From Membranipora membranacea (Eukaryota > Bryozoa > Gymnolaemata > Cheilostomatida > Membraniporidae), in assembly GCA_914767715.1 (NCBI GenBank), contig OU612067.1, positions 34,570,162 to 34,634,161 on the forward strand: a stretch of DNA of 64,000 nt, read 5' to 3'. The notes beneath the pieces were generated by a model. The model saw nothing but the letters and a program-made list of their open reading frames with translations. It was not told the DNA's origin and made no database searches. The stretch's first letter is position 1. Each line of letters starts with the position of its first letter. The position numbers and the translations under genes were made by a program. Below are positions 26,117 to 37,775 of this stretch, piece by piece.

Positions 26117-28791
26117 GGAGGGAGGGAGGTGATTCTCTGAGTGATATAATATTATATCACAGTGAAGATCACATGACTAAGATAACAGTAGACACAGCTA
26201 ATTAACCACATAGTCTGGGAGGAGGGGGAGTCTGACATGCAGTGATCACAACGATAACATGCTCCGGTCACACCAGTACATTAACATGTCAAAAATTTCT
26301 CTTTGTTCCCATTAGCCGCAAAGATATTTTTTTATTAACAAAATAGAATAGTTAGGTGGATTGTGAGCTGACATTTTGATCAAGCAGAGTCAGTAATGGT
26401 ATAAGCCACATAAGTTAACCCCTTAGACTGCGCCGGGTTAAGATGAGAGTTTCTATGTGAGACTTACCATATTACCCAGACTATGAGCTACAGCCATAGC
26501 AGGACGACTATTAATCTTATAGCTCTGCTCAAATACCAGAGTCAAATTTACAAATACATCCTTCATCTCATCTAAAACAACAATCAGCACTTCTACATGC
26601 TGTCTGTATCCACCTGTATCCATCGATACAACTGTACAAAATAATCACACCCGCAAAATAAAGCGGATACACTTTGTCCATTTTCATTTATATCTGACAG
26701 ACCACAGAGCGTGCAGATACAGGAGACAGTTCCGTACAGTACAGACAAGTCTGTTATAATACGGGAGCCAGCAGGTACACATGGAGCTGGACTCCGTGAC
26801 TAAACAACATATAAATACAATAGCAGTCTACCATAGCTGGTAGATGAGCCGCCTCAATGATAGGTCCCTCAATTATAAACATCAGACAGATTCAGCAGTG
26901 ATGCCTCAATGGGGACTATTTAGGTACCGATGCTCAAATTTAAAGCTCGATTCTCCTTCTACCAATGAGAAGCTTTGGTGAGACTGTCTGCTTTGCTATT
27001 TCGGGCATATCAAACTTTGAGTAACAGCCAGTGTTAATTACATAACTAGATACATTCTACACAAGGACTTCTGACAAGGTGATCGACTATCGAGCAGCAC
27101 CTGATTATATTAATGATAGAGATATGATTACCTGGTGCTTTTCTGAAGTCATAAGGAGCTCCCCACAAGTCCTTCTTGACCTTGTAACCTTTTAGTCTGA
27201 GAGCCGCGGCCAGAGGAGCAAAGTACGAGGCTACAAAAATCAATTCAGGTATATTATGCCACTAAAGGTCATATTTCATAGCTGAGAAATGAAGACAGAT
27301 ATGAGACTGCAAGCTGATTGGTGTTTCTTATGTTTTTGAGCCGGTCTCTTTGTTAAGGATAACTATCACTATTTAGAAGTAGAGAACTTAGATCATCAGT
27401 CGCATACTCTGAACCCTATACTGGCTCTATGTGACGAGATAGTAACTTACAGACAGATATCTGACTCGGGTCGAGCCACTCAACACCTGCTGTATCCCCA
27501 AACTCAGGGGTTTGTATATCCAGCCCTGGGCTATTACTACTCTTCTTGGTCTTTGGATCATACACCAACCTGTGGGTAAGTTAATAATACATAGCTACTC
27601 ACATGTTGAACCACCCTAACCTAACGGTAGACAGCAAACCACGCAACAGATTACTCTCACATTAGAAGGCAATATCTGACTTATTTAATTCTGTCTTCTG
27701 TCTAAAGAACCAAATTCAATCCCAGTTGGATTGCAATGAAGTGGTGTTCCTCTATCGAGATGGGTGATACTTAATTATCACTTTCTACTCTGCGAAGACT
27801 CTGTTGAAGAGTATGAGCTAGATTATTAGATAGGCATTGATAACATTGAGCTGCTCCCTAACCATAAGTATAACTGTTAGCTTTCGCTGCGGATTATTGT
27901 TTATCTTACCTCAGGTTATCAACAGTACAGTCGAGAACATACGGAGCCAACAGTTCTAGATCCAGCCACAGTGAGAAGTACTCATTGGTTACATTGGAAC
28001 AGAAGTAGTGTACTAGTTGAGGTTTACCCGTGATCTTCGCTAAAAACTGAGTGCCTCCATCTCCTGGAACTGCAAAAACAACAAAAGATACAAAGTATAC
28101 TATAAAATATAGCAAACTACAGCATACTCATATTCCTATACTCAAACATATTTCTGTGTGATATTTAGGCCTGTATACAATAGCCGAGGGGTGAATATCA
28201 GCTAGAGTTTAGTTTCTATAGTTTAGTGATGATAGCACCAATGTTGTTTTGACATTTCCCTAGAGAGCAATTTTCTCTGTTTGTGTTGTGGGCCTCTGGG
28301 ACATACAAGCCAATATTTTGCCATTTTACTAAACATGGGCAAATAATAGGATAGCTAGTCCCAGAAGCCTGGCCCCATGGTTGGGGAATCCAGGAGTCAA
28401 AAAGGCTATAATGTAATAATATAGTATATGTGTACATATTTATATATATAAAAAGATAATAAAACACAGTGACAATTATTATTACAGTAACAATTACTCT
28501 GTTGTCTGGCCTTGTCTACTCATTTTAAATAACATATCATTGCCCAAGTCATTTATTCCACCAATGAGGGAGTTCATTGATCTCACTTTCTTTCAGCTTT
28601 GTCATGCAAATGAGAACTGATTTGATTGCAAAGTAATGAGATGAAGATGTGGAAGCCAACAACAATTGAACAACTAAACTAAACTAAAACTACTTACTCA
28701 AAACAACAGGAGTGTTACTCTTAGCACCACCAGTAGGGCCACAGTACACAGCTGTTACAGCAATGGAAGCAAACACCAGCAGGCTCTGCAT
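22901..28791 (-). CDS. PLA2G15: Lysosomal phospholipase A2 / LCAT-family acyltransferase
   Basis: Nine minus-strand exons: 28791-28698, 28069-27910, 27569-27451, 27230-27132, 26571-26468, 25628-25508, 24897-24719, 23511-23374 and 23101-22901. They give 1,215 bp, or 404 aa (human PLA2G15 is about 412), with all phases closing. It opens with a signal peptide (MQSLLVFASIAVTAVYCG). Family marks are PVVLIPGDGGTQF, the lid-side WGAPYDFRKAP, the nucleophile motif AHSLGN (Ser188), SAPLGGAAKLF, GDGTV (Asp355) and GGEH (His387), completing a Ser-Asp-His triad. The enzyme should hydrolyse and transacylate phospholipids in the acidic lysosome. Plasma LCAT is the close alternative; the invertebrate context and overall length favour PLA2G15. 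N-glycosylation sites such as NVT and NLT are present. Confidence 0.93.
26079..26130. repeat. (ACAG)n microsatellite
   Basis: About nine uninterrupted 'acag' units followed by 'gagg' units, in intron 5 of the phospholipase gene. Confidence 0.9.
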
Positions 28792-29878
28792 CTTTCTGTG
28801 TCAGAATGTCACAACTATTCTGTTGTAACAGAGCTGTACCTTCTCCTGCAACTCAAGGTGTCTTCTAGAAATTATAGAGTGGATCCAAGTTTCCTTTCCA
28901 AAATGAGCCTTAGATAAAAATTAAGCCAATCAAATTACTTCAGTTGAGATCAGGAGCAAATCACATTGCATTCTGGTTGCAAAATTGACCAATTAAAGAT
29001 CCGTATCCAAGGGGTATGTAATTCTTCACAGCTACTCAATTATGACAAGGATGGTTTTTGTATCTCAGCTTTTAATTGGTCCAAGTGATAAATTTGTCTG
29101 ATTCATAGAGAGGACAACTTCTGACTGCAAACAAATTTATAGTAACTTAAAGGGCAACCAAGGTTTCGCAGCAATGCATTAATGGGTAGCAAATAATGTG
29201 CTGGGCAGCATCAGCTTTGTGCATTACGCGATGCAAAACTCAAAGTAGTTGCTGACGCTAAGCTGGGTAACACTTCAGTTTAGGGGAGGTTCCAAGACTT
29301 TGCTGTAATAATTATAGAGCACAGGCTAAATAATAACAGGAACAGGAAACTGCCATGTGGTATTCTCTTTTAGCTGAGTTTTAGTACCTGATGGAAGAAA
29401 TGTTTCACAAGAATTCTGGCTGAATATTCATCCAAACTATATTTCGTCTTTTTCCCCATGCAGAAGGTGCAATCTGCTATTAATCAATGGCCATCAATGA
29501 GAAGTTGTTTGAAACCTTGGTTGCGCTTTAAGGATGAAGTTTGGGCGACGAGTGCGTGCTTAAGTCATTATATAACTGCAAATCAACCGTATGTGCGCAC
29601 AAATGATACTAGTTTCATTTCGTTGTTTGGGATATAGGATCTCTTTTCAAGCAAATTTTCTGGCTGGGATATTATATAAAGCAGTACAAAAGGTGCCCAT
29701 ATAGTAATGATCAATGAGTGAGTTCATTGTAATGATGCTCAAGAAGTACACAATAACTCTGAGACTGGGAGGTGGACATAGTCACTTCCAGAGAGACTCA
29801 CTGCTCACACATCAATGTAAATGCCTATATCATAAACTAGAAGTACAGTCTTGATAAATTATATTTTATTTGGCACTG
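28792..29878. other. Intergenic region upstream of the phospholipase
   Basis: Contains the 5' flank of the phospholipase gene and, on the minus strand, an AATAAA at 29,870-29,865 that probably ends the ATP23 transcript. I recognise no gene here. Confidence 0.45.
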
Positions 29879-30060
29879 AAATGTGTGTAAGATCCGAGGA
29901 CCTGAACAGCGGATAAAAATCTCATATTCCGAGAATCCCAGCAGTTCTTTGAGCTGTGTCAGTACTTGTAAATGTGTGTAAGATCCGAGGACCTGAACAG
30001 CGGATAAAAATCTCATATTCCGAGAATCCCAGCAGTTCTTTGAGCTGTGTCAGTACTTGT
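29879..30060. repeat. 91-bp tandem duplication in the ATP23 3' region
   Basis: A 91-bp segment beginning 'aaatgtgtgtaagatccgag' and ending 'gtgtcagtactt' occurs twice in tandem; I saw no mismatch. It lies between the ATP23 stop codon and its probable poly(A) signal, so it is likely in the 3' UTR. Confidence 0.85.
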
Positions 30061-30159
30061 AGGTTAGAGAGGTTCGACTCTGTATATGACCTCTCCGTGA
30101 CCCCTATATGACCCTTTGTGACCTCTTCACACTCCAGCACACCTGAGACAGACATGAGG

Positions 30160-33100
30160 TCAGAATTTAGACACTTCAGTATATCCATATAGTGATGCCT
30201 CTACATATACTCTGTGTGCGTCTACTTTTTTACTACGAGGTATTCTACCGATGGGCTCTAAATCGCCATAACACCTACAAAAATAGCACTACAGTATTAA
30301 TTGTTGTTATAAAGAATTTTGAGTTTTTACCAATCTAAGGACATAAGTTCCATATCTTATAGGAAATACAACGATATAAACGCAGAGTATACATTTAGAT
30401 TTTTGACATCATGCAGATTTTTGGATCTCCAGCAGCATCGAGTAAACTATAACTGACAATGAGACAAGTAAGTACTGTTTTAGACTGTCACATGATATCA
30501 AACGACTGGGTCCATTATTGTCTCAGCAGTTTAAATCCTGTACCCTAATAGAAAAAGGTAATTACAGAATAGACCTGTTATAACAATCAGTTATAATAAT
30601 CAGAGAAACAGAGAAAGACTATGTAAACTCACTGTAATTCTACCGATAACTTCAATCGTTACTCAATATTTATGCCATATATGGGTGTGTGTTATTTGGG
30701 AAACAAAGAATAAATAGCCACTTACAGACCTACAAGCTTACAGCCCCTCAAGCTTAAAGGCTTTACATTATGTTACTCACCGATCAAAAACTCGATCTAT
30801 TGCCTCATCAGCCTCCTCTTTTGAGTATTTCTTCACAGCCATGATTGAGAGACGAGCTTTATCCTTGACGCATTTCTGTCAAAAGTCAATAGTGAAAGTT
30901 ATATAGATGATGATGATACAAACTTTATTCATTGAAAACTGGTCAAAACCTGCATTGAGAAGACAATACACATCATATAAGAACATTTCAGACAAAAAAA
31001 AACAAATTAGAAATACTATCAGTTCTAAAATGAAGTATTGATATGCATAATCATACACCATATTTATAAAAGTTAGACTTATATAGATATGTGTAAGGGT
31101 TCGTTCATATGGATATGAGAAACCTTGCTTCACGGATGCTTATAATGAGGTACTTTGGAATGACATAAATCTAAGGGAGATAACTCGAGGGTTTTAAGAG
31201 GACCGATAAGTCCGCTAGTCTGAGTGAGGATGATTTTATATAGCTCAGACTATACTGAGACTATACATACCTTATGTCCATCTTTACCGAATGGATTAGC
31301 GTAACCTCTTACTAAAGAATTCATATATGAGCAGGTGGATAAACTGGCCGCTCTTATCTAAATTAGAAATATGCTATAAAACTAAGACGGGAGCACATTG
31401 TTTGGAGAAGGACACCTCAGGCTTTGTTAATATATGATAGCTGAACAATACAGCAGGTATATTATCTTACATGATACGGCGGAGGAGAAGTATCGCGTAT
31501 GCCTGATCTGGCTTATATGATGATACAGAATCATAGAGTAATAAAGCTCTAAGTAGTAAAGCTTTGAACAGTGAGATAAATTTATTGGAAAAAGAGACAA
31601 TCATCTCGACTATCCACCGCCCAATAGGGCCTTTATAGTATTCTTATAGCTTAGATATTAAAATGTAGGTGAAAATATCCCAAAATCAAGCATCGCGGGG
31701 GAGGGGGGGGGGGAGTAGGTGTCAGACAGGCCAAGAGTCTGGGGGCTCAGACTAGGATATCAGACTTACTTCTGTACAGGCAAGGTGATCTGTGTTCTTT
31801 AGGTTCAGTTTAGCTCTGCAGTCGTCATAAGCATGAAGGAGTTCATGAGTTAATGTATTACAAACCTGGTGAGACTTTGTAGCTACATTCTCACAAATTA
31901 TCAGCTATTAAAAAAAATCAAAACTGAAGAGAGTATCGATGATCAGTATCTGTGGTGTATGAGGTCACACCACAGGAACATCGGAAACCCAGAAGTGACA
32001 ATCTCTATCATTTCGTAAATAATCGCACCAAACATCATCTAGTTTAATGTTACCTGTCGTGTCAGGGCAGTAAGCAAGCTTTTATAGAGAAGTTCAACAC
32101 GATATAGCATGAGGCCTCAGTCTGGTCTGTCATAACCCTCACAGCTGTAGATAACACCCAAATTTTACCGCTGCATATTATACCTGTTTATTTACAGAAT
32201 CATATCCTCCATATGTCGTCTTGTTACAAGGCTCACAAGAAACGTGTCGGCTCAGCTTCACTTTACTAAAATAAAAATCATACTTTGTGACTGTAAAAGC
32301 AGACAGACAATGACTAGCAGACAAAACAACTGCATGTCGCATGAACAACCGTCTCACATTGGTACTCACATACATAGGTAACAAACGAACACATCTTTGT
32401 TAGTTGAGATTCAGGAATGAAGATTACAGCTAACTGAATGTGTGAGATAAGCTAAGAAATCAGCGACAGAGCTTAGAGCCGACTAGTTAACTCACCATCC
32501 TGAGGCCTCCATAGCACCGACTAGTGTCTTCACCATATCATCTGTGTGTAAATAACAAATACATATTATATCATATAACATCATATAACATCATATAACA
32601 TCATATAATATCATATAATACCATAATTATAATAAAGTAAACAGCACATCTTATATTGTAGTTTGGAGGCTTGTACTAGAGAGGATTGATGACATTCAAA
32701 CACAGAATGAATGTCTGATATTTGAATGCTATTGAATCCTGCTCACCACAATTTTGGCCCTAAACTGCCAAACTCAATATCCCATAGTTGTCATTCTATA
32801 CCACGTCACCACTGGTAACAATAGTTTCATCAGTAGAAACCTTATGGGCAACATTTGGTGACATATTGTATCATTAACTAATCGGTACTTCATTGAAAGT
32901 GATATTTCGGTAACATGCATTTTGAATGTCAAACAAAGATTAGGAGTGATGATCTCTCTGAGTTATTATATCAATGAGGGGACAACTCGAAAATGTAACC
33001 TAAATCTTTTTCAAATCAGGGAGGGAGAGGCCTGTTCTGATACAAGGGTGAGTGATTCGTTTCTGGATTATGCGATTTAATTGTGTCTATTCCCTGCCTG

Positions 33101-33847
33101 TAATATCTGAGTGATAGAGATCATCCAGGGTTTTAGATGGGATAGTGATTACTGATGAGCTTCTGAGAATATAAACATACTTTCCTCCATACATTGTACA
33201 ACATGTCTTATACAATGAGTAGAGCGTATAGCTTGTCTGATACGTCGAGCTGACAAATAATCCCACAAAGTCTCTCTAATCTCTCTCTTCTGTTTACCTT
33301 CGTGTACGCTAAATATAAATAAATAATAGTATCATATAATAAACAAGTATAAAGAGTATCACTGCCATCATAAGCAGGCTTCTGAGGTTAAACTGAGGGG
33401 AAACAACATCATAAGTACACAGAAGATGCAGGCAGTGCGGTTTTGGATAATGATTTCAGCAAATTCACAGATCATCTTAGATCCCTCAGGCTCTTGCTGT
33501 AATGTTGAGCTGCTCCATACATTTAATCCTAGATGATGATTATCCAATATTTTCTCAACATAATAAATAGCCTACACTCGATGCTGATGGTGTCTTACAT
33601 GATTCAAACAACAATCAAAGATGGAAGTGGAACGTTGCGCTAGGTACTGGTTACTAAATATGCGTGGTTGTAGAAAGCCCCTCAAACTCCATAGGCATAA
33701 TCTAAGGTCACAGACATTCGCTGAGAGTGGGATGATTTTAAATGTTGTATTTTACCTTGGTCCGATGACAGGAGCACGAGATGGAAAGTTTGTATAATCT
33801 TGTGGTACAGAAGTAGCAGTCGTATCATCCTTACCATCGTCAGCCAT
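30160..33847 (-). CDS. ATP23: ATP23 mitochondrial inner-membrane metalloprotease / assembly factor
   Basis: Eight exons: 33847-33756, 33308-33181, 32541-32496, 32265-32184, 31904-31770, 31357-31271, 30875-30781 and 30274-30160. The total is 780 bp, or 259 aa (human ATP23, formerly XRCC6BP1, is about 246). Phases close throughout. The zinc-metalloprotease site is THELLHAYDDCR, HExxH at about residues 136-140. Other family blocks are MEASGC, RHVSCEPC, HLACTEIRAASLS, KARLSIMAVKKYS and CYGDLEPIGRIP near the C-terminus. In yeast, ATP23 processes Atp6 and helps assemble the F0 part of ATP synthase from the intermembrane space. An LTR retrotransposon begins 140 bp upstream of the start codon, so its LTR may lie within or next to the promoter. 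Confidence 0.93.
32560..32623. repeat. 'catataacat' short tandem repeat
   Basis: About five to six copies of an 11-bp unit like 'atcatataaca', in intron 2 of ATP23. Confidence 0.8.
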
Positions 33848-33986
33848 TATTCTGTAAATACATAACATGTGATCAGGGAGGGGGATGTGATCAGCCTAAA
33901 ACTCTACAATCTTACCGCTTAGCTGCTGGGCTGAGGATACTATGAGGCCTGGAAACACAACAACGATAACCAACAGTACCTAGTAC

Positions 33987-34258
33987 TGTGGAGTAGTCCT
34001 ATCATAAGGTTTGTTGTCAATGTTGTCATACATGTACTTTGTACATGTATGATCACATCCCCCAAACCTTTGTACATGTATCTTGGAGTTGTGCTCTCTG
34101 TACATACTAAGGAGTTATCATCAGCTACCCTGACCTATATATGACAGAGACCGACTTGACCGTGACCTTGATTGAAGAGAGACACATGAGCACTTGTCTA
34201 CTGACTTTCAGGGTGAGTGGACTGCCTTATATCTTGCCATCCTGATAAGAACCCAACT
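33987..34258 (+). repeat. 5' LTR
   Basis: 272 bp, closely similar to the 3' LTR. It carries about 32 bp that the 3' copy lacks, made by a partial repeat of 'ttgtacatgtat' around 34,045-34,080. A few substitutions and this indel suggest the insertion is not brand new. Confidence 0.8.
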
Positions 34259-34299
34259 TCGCCACATAGCGCCAGTTGTGAGATATACTTAGGAGAGGT

Positions 34300-34690
34300 G
34301 AAGGCGTAGTGCTAGGAGAGGTGAAGGTGAGGTGTAGAGGAGAAGGTGAGGTGTAGAGGAGAAGGTGAGGTGTAGAGGAGAAGGTGAGGTGTAGAGGAGA
34401 AGGTGAGGTGTAGAGGAGAAGGTGAGGTGTAGAGGAGAAGGTGAAGTGTAGAGGAGAAGGTGAGGTGTAGAGGAGAAGGTGAGGTGTAGAGGAGAAGGTG
34501 AGGTGTAGAGGTGAAGGTGAGGTGTAGAGGAGAAGGTGAGGTGTAGAGGTGAAGGTGAGGTGTAGAGGAGAAGGTGAGGTGTAGAGGAGAAGGTGAGGTG
34601 TAGGTAGAAGGTGAGGTGTAGAGGAGAAGGTGAGGTGTAGAGGAGAAGTGAGGAGGTGAATGAGTAGGAGATAAGGTGTTATTGAGGAGA
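34300..34690 (+). repeat. Purine-rich 19-bp minisatellite
   Basis: About 18-20 copies of 'gtgtagaggagaaggtgag' with small variants ('gaggtgaagg', 'gaagtgtag'). The + strand is almost free of C. It lies in the leader between the 5' LTR and gag. Confidence 0.9.
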
Positions 34691-34948
34691 GGAGTAAGGA
34701 GAAAAGGTGTAGAAGAGGTATTTAGGTGAGTTACTAACTAGGAGTGGAAAGCCCTAGTTTAGGTGAGGAGGAAGTGTTGCCAAGGTGTATGAGAAGTGAA
34801 GCATCCAAAAATCAAACAACAAAAGATATTTTCCTCCATCTTTGTTCACAAATTTTGGCTGGAAATTTGAGTAAAAGTTTTCTTTGTGTTCTTGAATACA
34901 ATTTGAACTTGTGTCGCTTGAGTATACCCTAGCTTACTATTGTAAAGG

Positions 34949-36226
34949 TTGTACACTGGTGCCATGGCTAGTTTCTTTGCTAGTCTACCTGTGTTTGTTG
35001 TAGACTCATCCAATGTCCATGGGTCATTTAAGCGGTGGTCTGTTGAGTTTAATCTGGCTTTAAGAATGAATTTGATTGAACTTGGCTATGACATCGAAGA
35101 AGTGACTACTGGCACTGGTGGTTCTAGAGTTACCGAAAAAGTGAGGGTGCCTCGCTTCGGTGAAGATGAAAAGCTGGCATCTTTGCTCTGGTGTATGGGC
35201 AGTGATGCTCGTGAAGTGGTGTTATCGCTTGGTGTTGACTTGTTTTCCACATCTTTGGAGTTCTTAGATGTGTGGAACTTGTTGAGAGAACACTTTGAGC
35301 ATGACGAGTCTGAGTATGTTAAGTTGGACAAGTTTGTTACCTGTCAACAACTTGACAATGAGGATGAACGCGCTTATCTTCTGCGTGTTGAAGGACTGAG
35401 TAGACAATGTGATTTCTCTGGTGGCAATGTCAGAGAGAGATTTGCATTGTTGATCGCAGTAAGAGGTTTGCGTAACTCAAAATTGAAGTTTGAGATGATG
35501 GCTGATGATGAGTTGAACTGGGTCAAGATCAACAAAGTGTTAAGGGCAAGACTAGCTGCGCAAGAGTCTTTGAATGCCTTAAATAGATCAGACCCGACTT
35601 ATGCGCTGTCAGAGAGTAAACATGTCCCTGCTAAAATACCTGTTAAAGTTGAAGTACACGCTGAGTCTAGTGTAGTTTGTGATCCAATCACTGTTGTACC
35701 AAATATTACTGTTATACAGGAGCGTGTTGGTTAAGTGAAGTGTAGTCCACACCGAGAGAGAAGTGATGAGAGTAGTGTAAGTAAAACTTATCATGATGCT
35801 TATAACCATTCTAATCGAGGTTCTGACAACAAGAGATTTTGTAGTGACACCCATCGTTATAATGGTGATGGTGGAAGTGATCATGATGATTACCCTTCAC
35901 CTGACCATGAAAAGAGAAATGTAAGTCATGGTAGTTGTCATCATTCTGGCTGTTATATATGTCATAAAAATGATCATATTGCGCGTTGCTGTCCTGAAGG
36001 CCGGTGTTTCAGATGTCAAAGGATGTCACACCACCAGCAGGATTGTACTGATGTTTATAGATGTAGGTTTTGTTTGCGTGAAGGCGTCTCAGCAAGTGAT
36101 TGCAGTTGTAGAGTAAATAGGAGCTCAGACCAAAGGTACAAAGAGCGAACTAAAAGAAAGTCACGTGATGACCGCTCTCCACTTAGGCAGAGCTCAGGTA
36201 GTAGTGATAGTAATTGGCGGAGATAA
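34949..36226 (+). pseudogene. Gag polyprotein with one in-frame stop
   Basis: A single frame runs 34,949-36,226, broken only by TAA at 35,732-35,734. The first part (261 codons) looks like a Ty3/gypsy capsid region: FLDVWNLLREHFEHDESEYV, then RAYLLRVEGLSRQCDF and IAVRGLRN. After the stop come two complete CX2CX4HX4C zinc knuckles (CYICHKNDHIARCC, CFRCQRMSHHQQDC) and a third lacking the histidine (CRFCLREGVSASDC). The stop sits between capsid and nucleocapsid. It may be a disabling mutation or a read-through site; the conserved knuckles beyond it mean the mutation, if that is what it is, is recent. No pol follows. Confidence 0.75.
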
Positions 36227-36496
36227 CTTCCCTCTGTAAATTCTACCCTAGTGAAGAGCTGTTGTCACCTTGTAAGTAAACATACTTGTTTTAAGTTGAC
36301 ATCCTATCCGCTTTTCGTTATTGCTTGTGTGATTGCTGACATTTGTCGGTAGTCCCTGTTGTTGTGTGCTAACCCTGATGGTGGGCCGCAGAGTATGTGT
36401 AAACAACCCTTTCTCAATGAAAGGGCATGTGATGTCTCTCAACCCTGTTAGGGTTATAGAGTATGTGTCAAAAAAACACTTATAATAGTAAGGGCA

Positions 36497-36736
36497 TGTC
36501 GAGTAGTCCTATCATAAGGTTTGTTGTCATGTTGTCATACATGTACTTTGTACATGTATCTTGGAGTTGTCCTCTCTGTACATACTAAGGAGTTATCATC
36601 AGCTACCCTGACCTATATATGACAGAGACTGACTTGACCGTGACCTTGATTGAAGAGACACACATGAGCACTTGTCTACTGACTTTCATGGTGAGTGGAC
36701 TGCCTTATATCTCTCCATCCTGATGAGAACCCAACA
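36497..36736 (+). repeat. 3' LTR
   Basis: 240 bp matching the 5' LTR from TGTCGAGTAG to CCAACA. It is preceded by 'agtaagggca', a possible short polypurine tract. The preceding 130 bp hold an imperfect repeat of 'agagtatgtgt...aagggcatgt' (about 36,388-36,430 and 36,458-36,500). Confidence 0.8.
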
Positions 36737-37094
36737 AGTACCTCACAGCAGCACTAACCGCTACAAAATAGCTTCTTTATTTCCACCGTTAAATTGTGGA
36801 ATAACCTTTGTTGTGACTCTTTGATACTTGTAAATCCGGGTTAAGGTTCTAGCAAATGGAGAAAATCTGGTTATACGATTTCTCACATGAATTGATTACC
36901 GATACACAAGCTAGTAAAGCAAGTAAAATAGTAATGAACTATGTTTGCGGTACCAGCTTGCTGATGTGATCAATGGAATTTATCACACCAATGTACCAAT
37001 GACTCAATCAATTCACGATTCAATTCTGTTGTTCTGACATGCCACTAGACTTGAAGTAAGTAGGAAAAGTAATAAAATGTTACTCCAGTGTTGA

Positions 37095-37147
37095 CGATAA
37101 GCTTTGTTTGGTGGGGGGGGGGGGGGGGGGCAGGACAAAGCTTATCG
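37095..37147. other. Hairpin with poly(G) loop
   Basis: 'cgataagctttgt' (37,095-37,107) pairs perfectly with 'acaaagcttatcg' (37,135-37,147). The loop contains a run of about 18 G (37,113-37,130). Confidence 0.85.
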
Positions 37148-37743
37148 ACACAGGCTAAGGCAAGTCTAGGGAATTAACTCGCCATTGTTACTTTGCTTAG
37201 ATCTTTATTTATTAATTATTTATTATATTATTTAGTAAAGAAGAGGTAAAATTAATTTTTTTAAATGTGTTTATAATTTATGATAGATGACCAACATGAC
37301 TATCTTGTTTCCAAACCAATCCCCCTCCAGCCTCCACTTGTTGGGTACATGAAAAGCTCATCAACTATGAGGGATGTGATGAGGGCCTTTGCTTCGTAGG
37401 GATATAAAAGTTCAGACCATCTTCAGCAAAAATTGAGTGTTACCTTTCAATAACATAACTACATGCCTTCCTTCAAGCAGAAAATTAAATAAATTGTGGG
37501 GCCGTTATCATCTTTCCCCCAATGGCTCTGCACAACTGCCTAAAGAAAGCTATAATAATGACTGTAGTTGCCACATTTCTTTTGGAAATTTCCTCATCAA
37601 GATTTTTTCTATAGATACATACATACAGTGATACACTTTCTTTAGGCTCCAAACACATGTGTTTATAGTAAGTTGACCATGCACAGCAGCTTGACCATAT
37701 ACTGTACTTGGGATGGTCACCAAGTCTAACCCCTTGCTCTCAC

Positions 37744-37775
37744 CAATGAACTAAACCTAAAGGTTTAGTTCATTG
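37744..37775. other. Near-perfect palindrome
   Basis: 'caatgaactaaacct' and its reverse complement are separated by 2 nt (AA): a 15-bp stem. Confidence 0.9.

Larger units (their letters stand above)
33987..36736 (+). mobile_element. Gag-only LTR retrotransposon (non-autonomous, Ty3/gypsy-like)
   Basis: Two direct LTRs begin TGT[G/C]GAGTAG and end near CCAAC[T/A]. A 19-bp minisatellite and a gag frame lie between them. The 5-bp sequence AGTAC directly precedes the 5' LTR (33,982-33,986) and directly follows the 3' LTR (36,737-36,741), consistent with a target-site duplication. After the 5' LTR comes 'tagcgccagttgtgaga', perhaps a degenerate primer-binding site (TGG expected). There is no protease, reverse transcriptase or integrase, so any movement would need help in trans. 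The body is only 2.75 kb. Confidence 0.8.

Noticed and set aside
29922-30188. Open frame overlapping the ATP23 3' end as an alternative last exon
   Set aside because: The true last exon (30,274-30,160) has the family motif CYGDLEPIGRIP in the right phase; the other frame runs through the 91-bp duplication.
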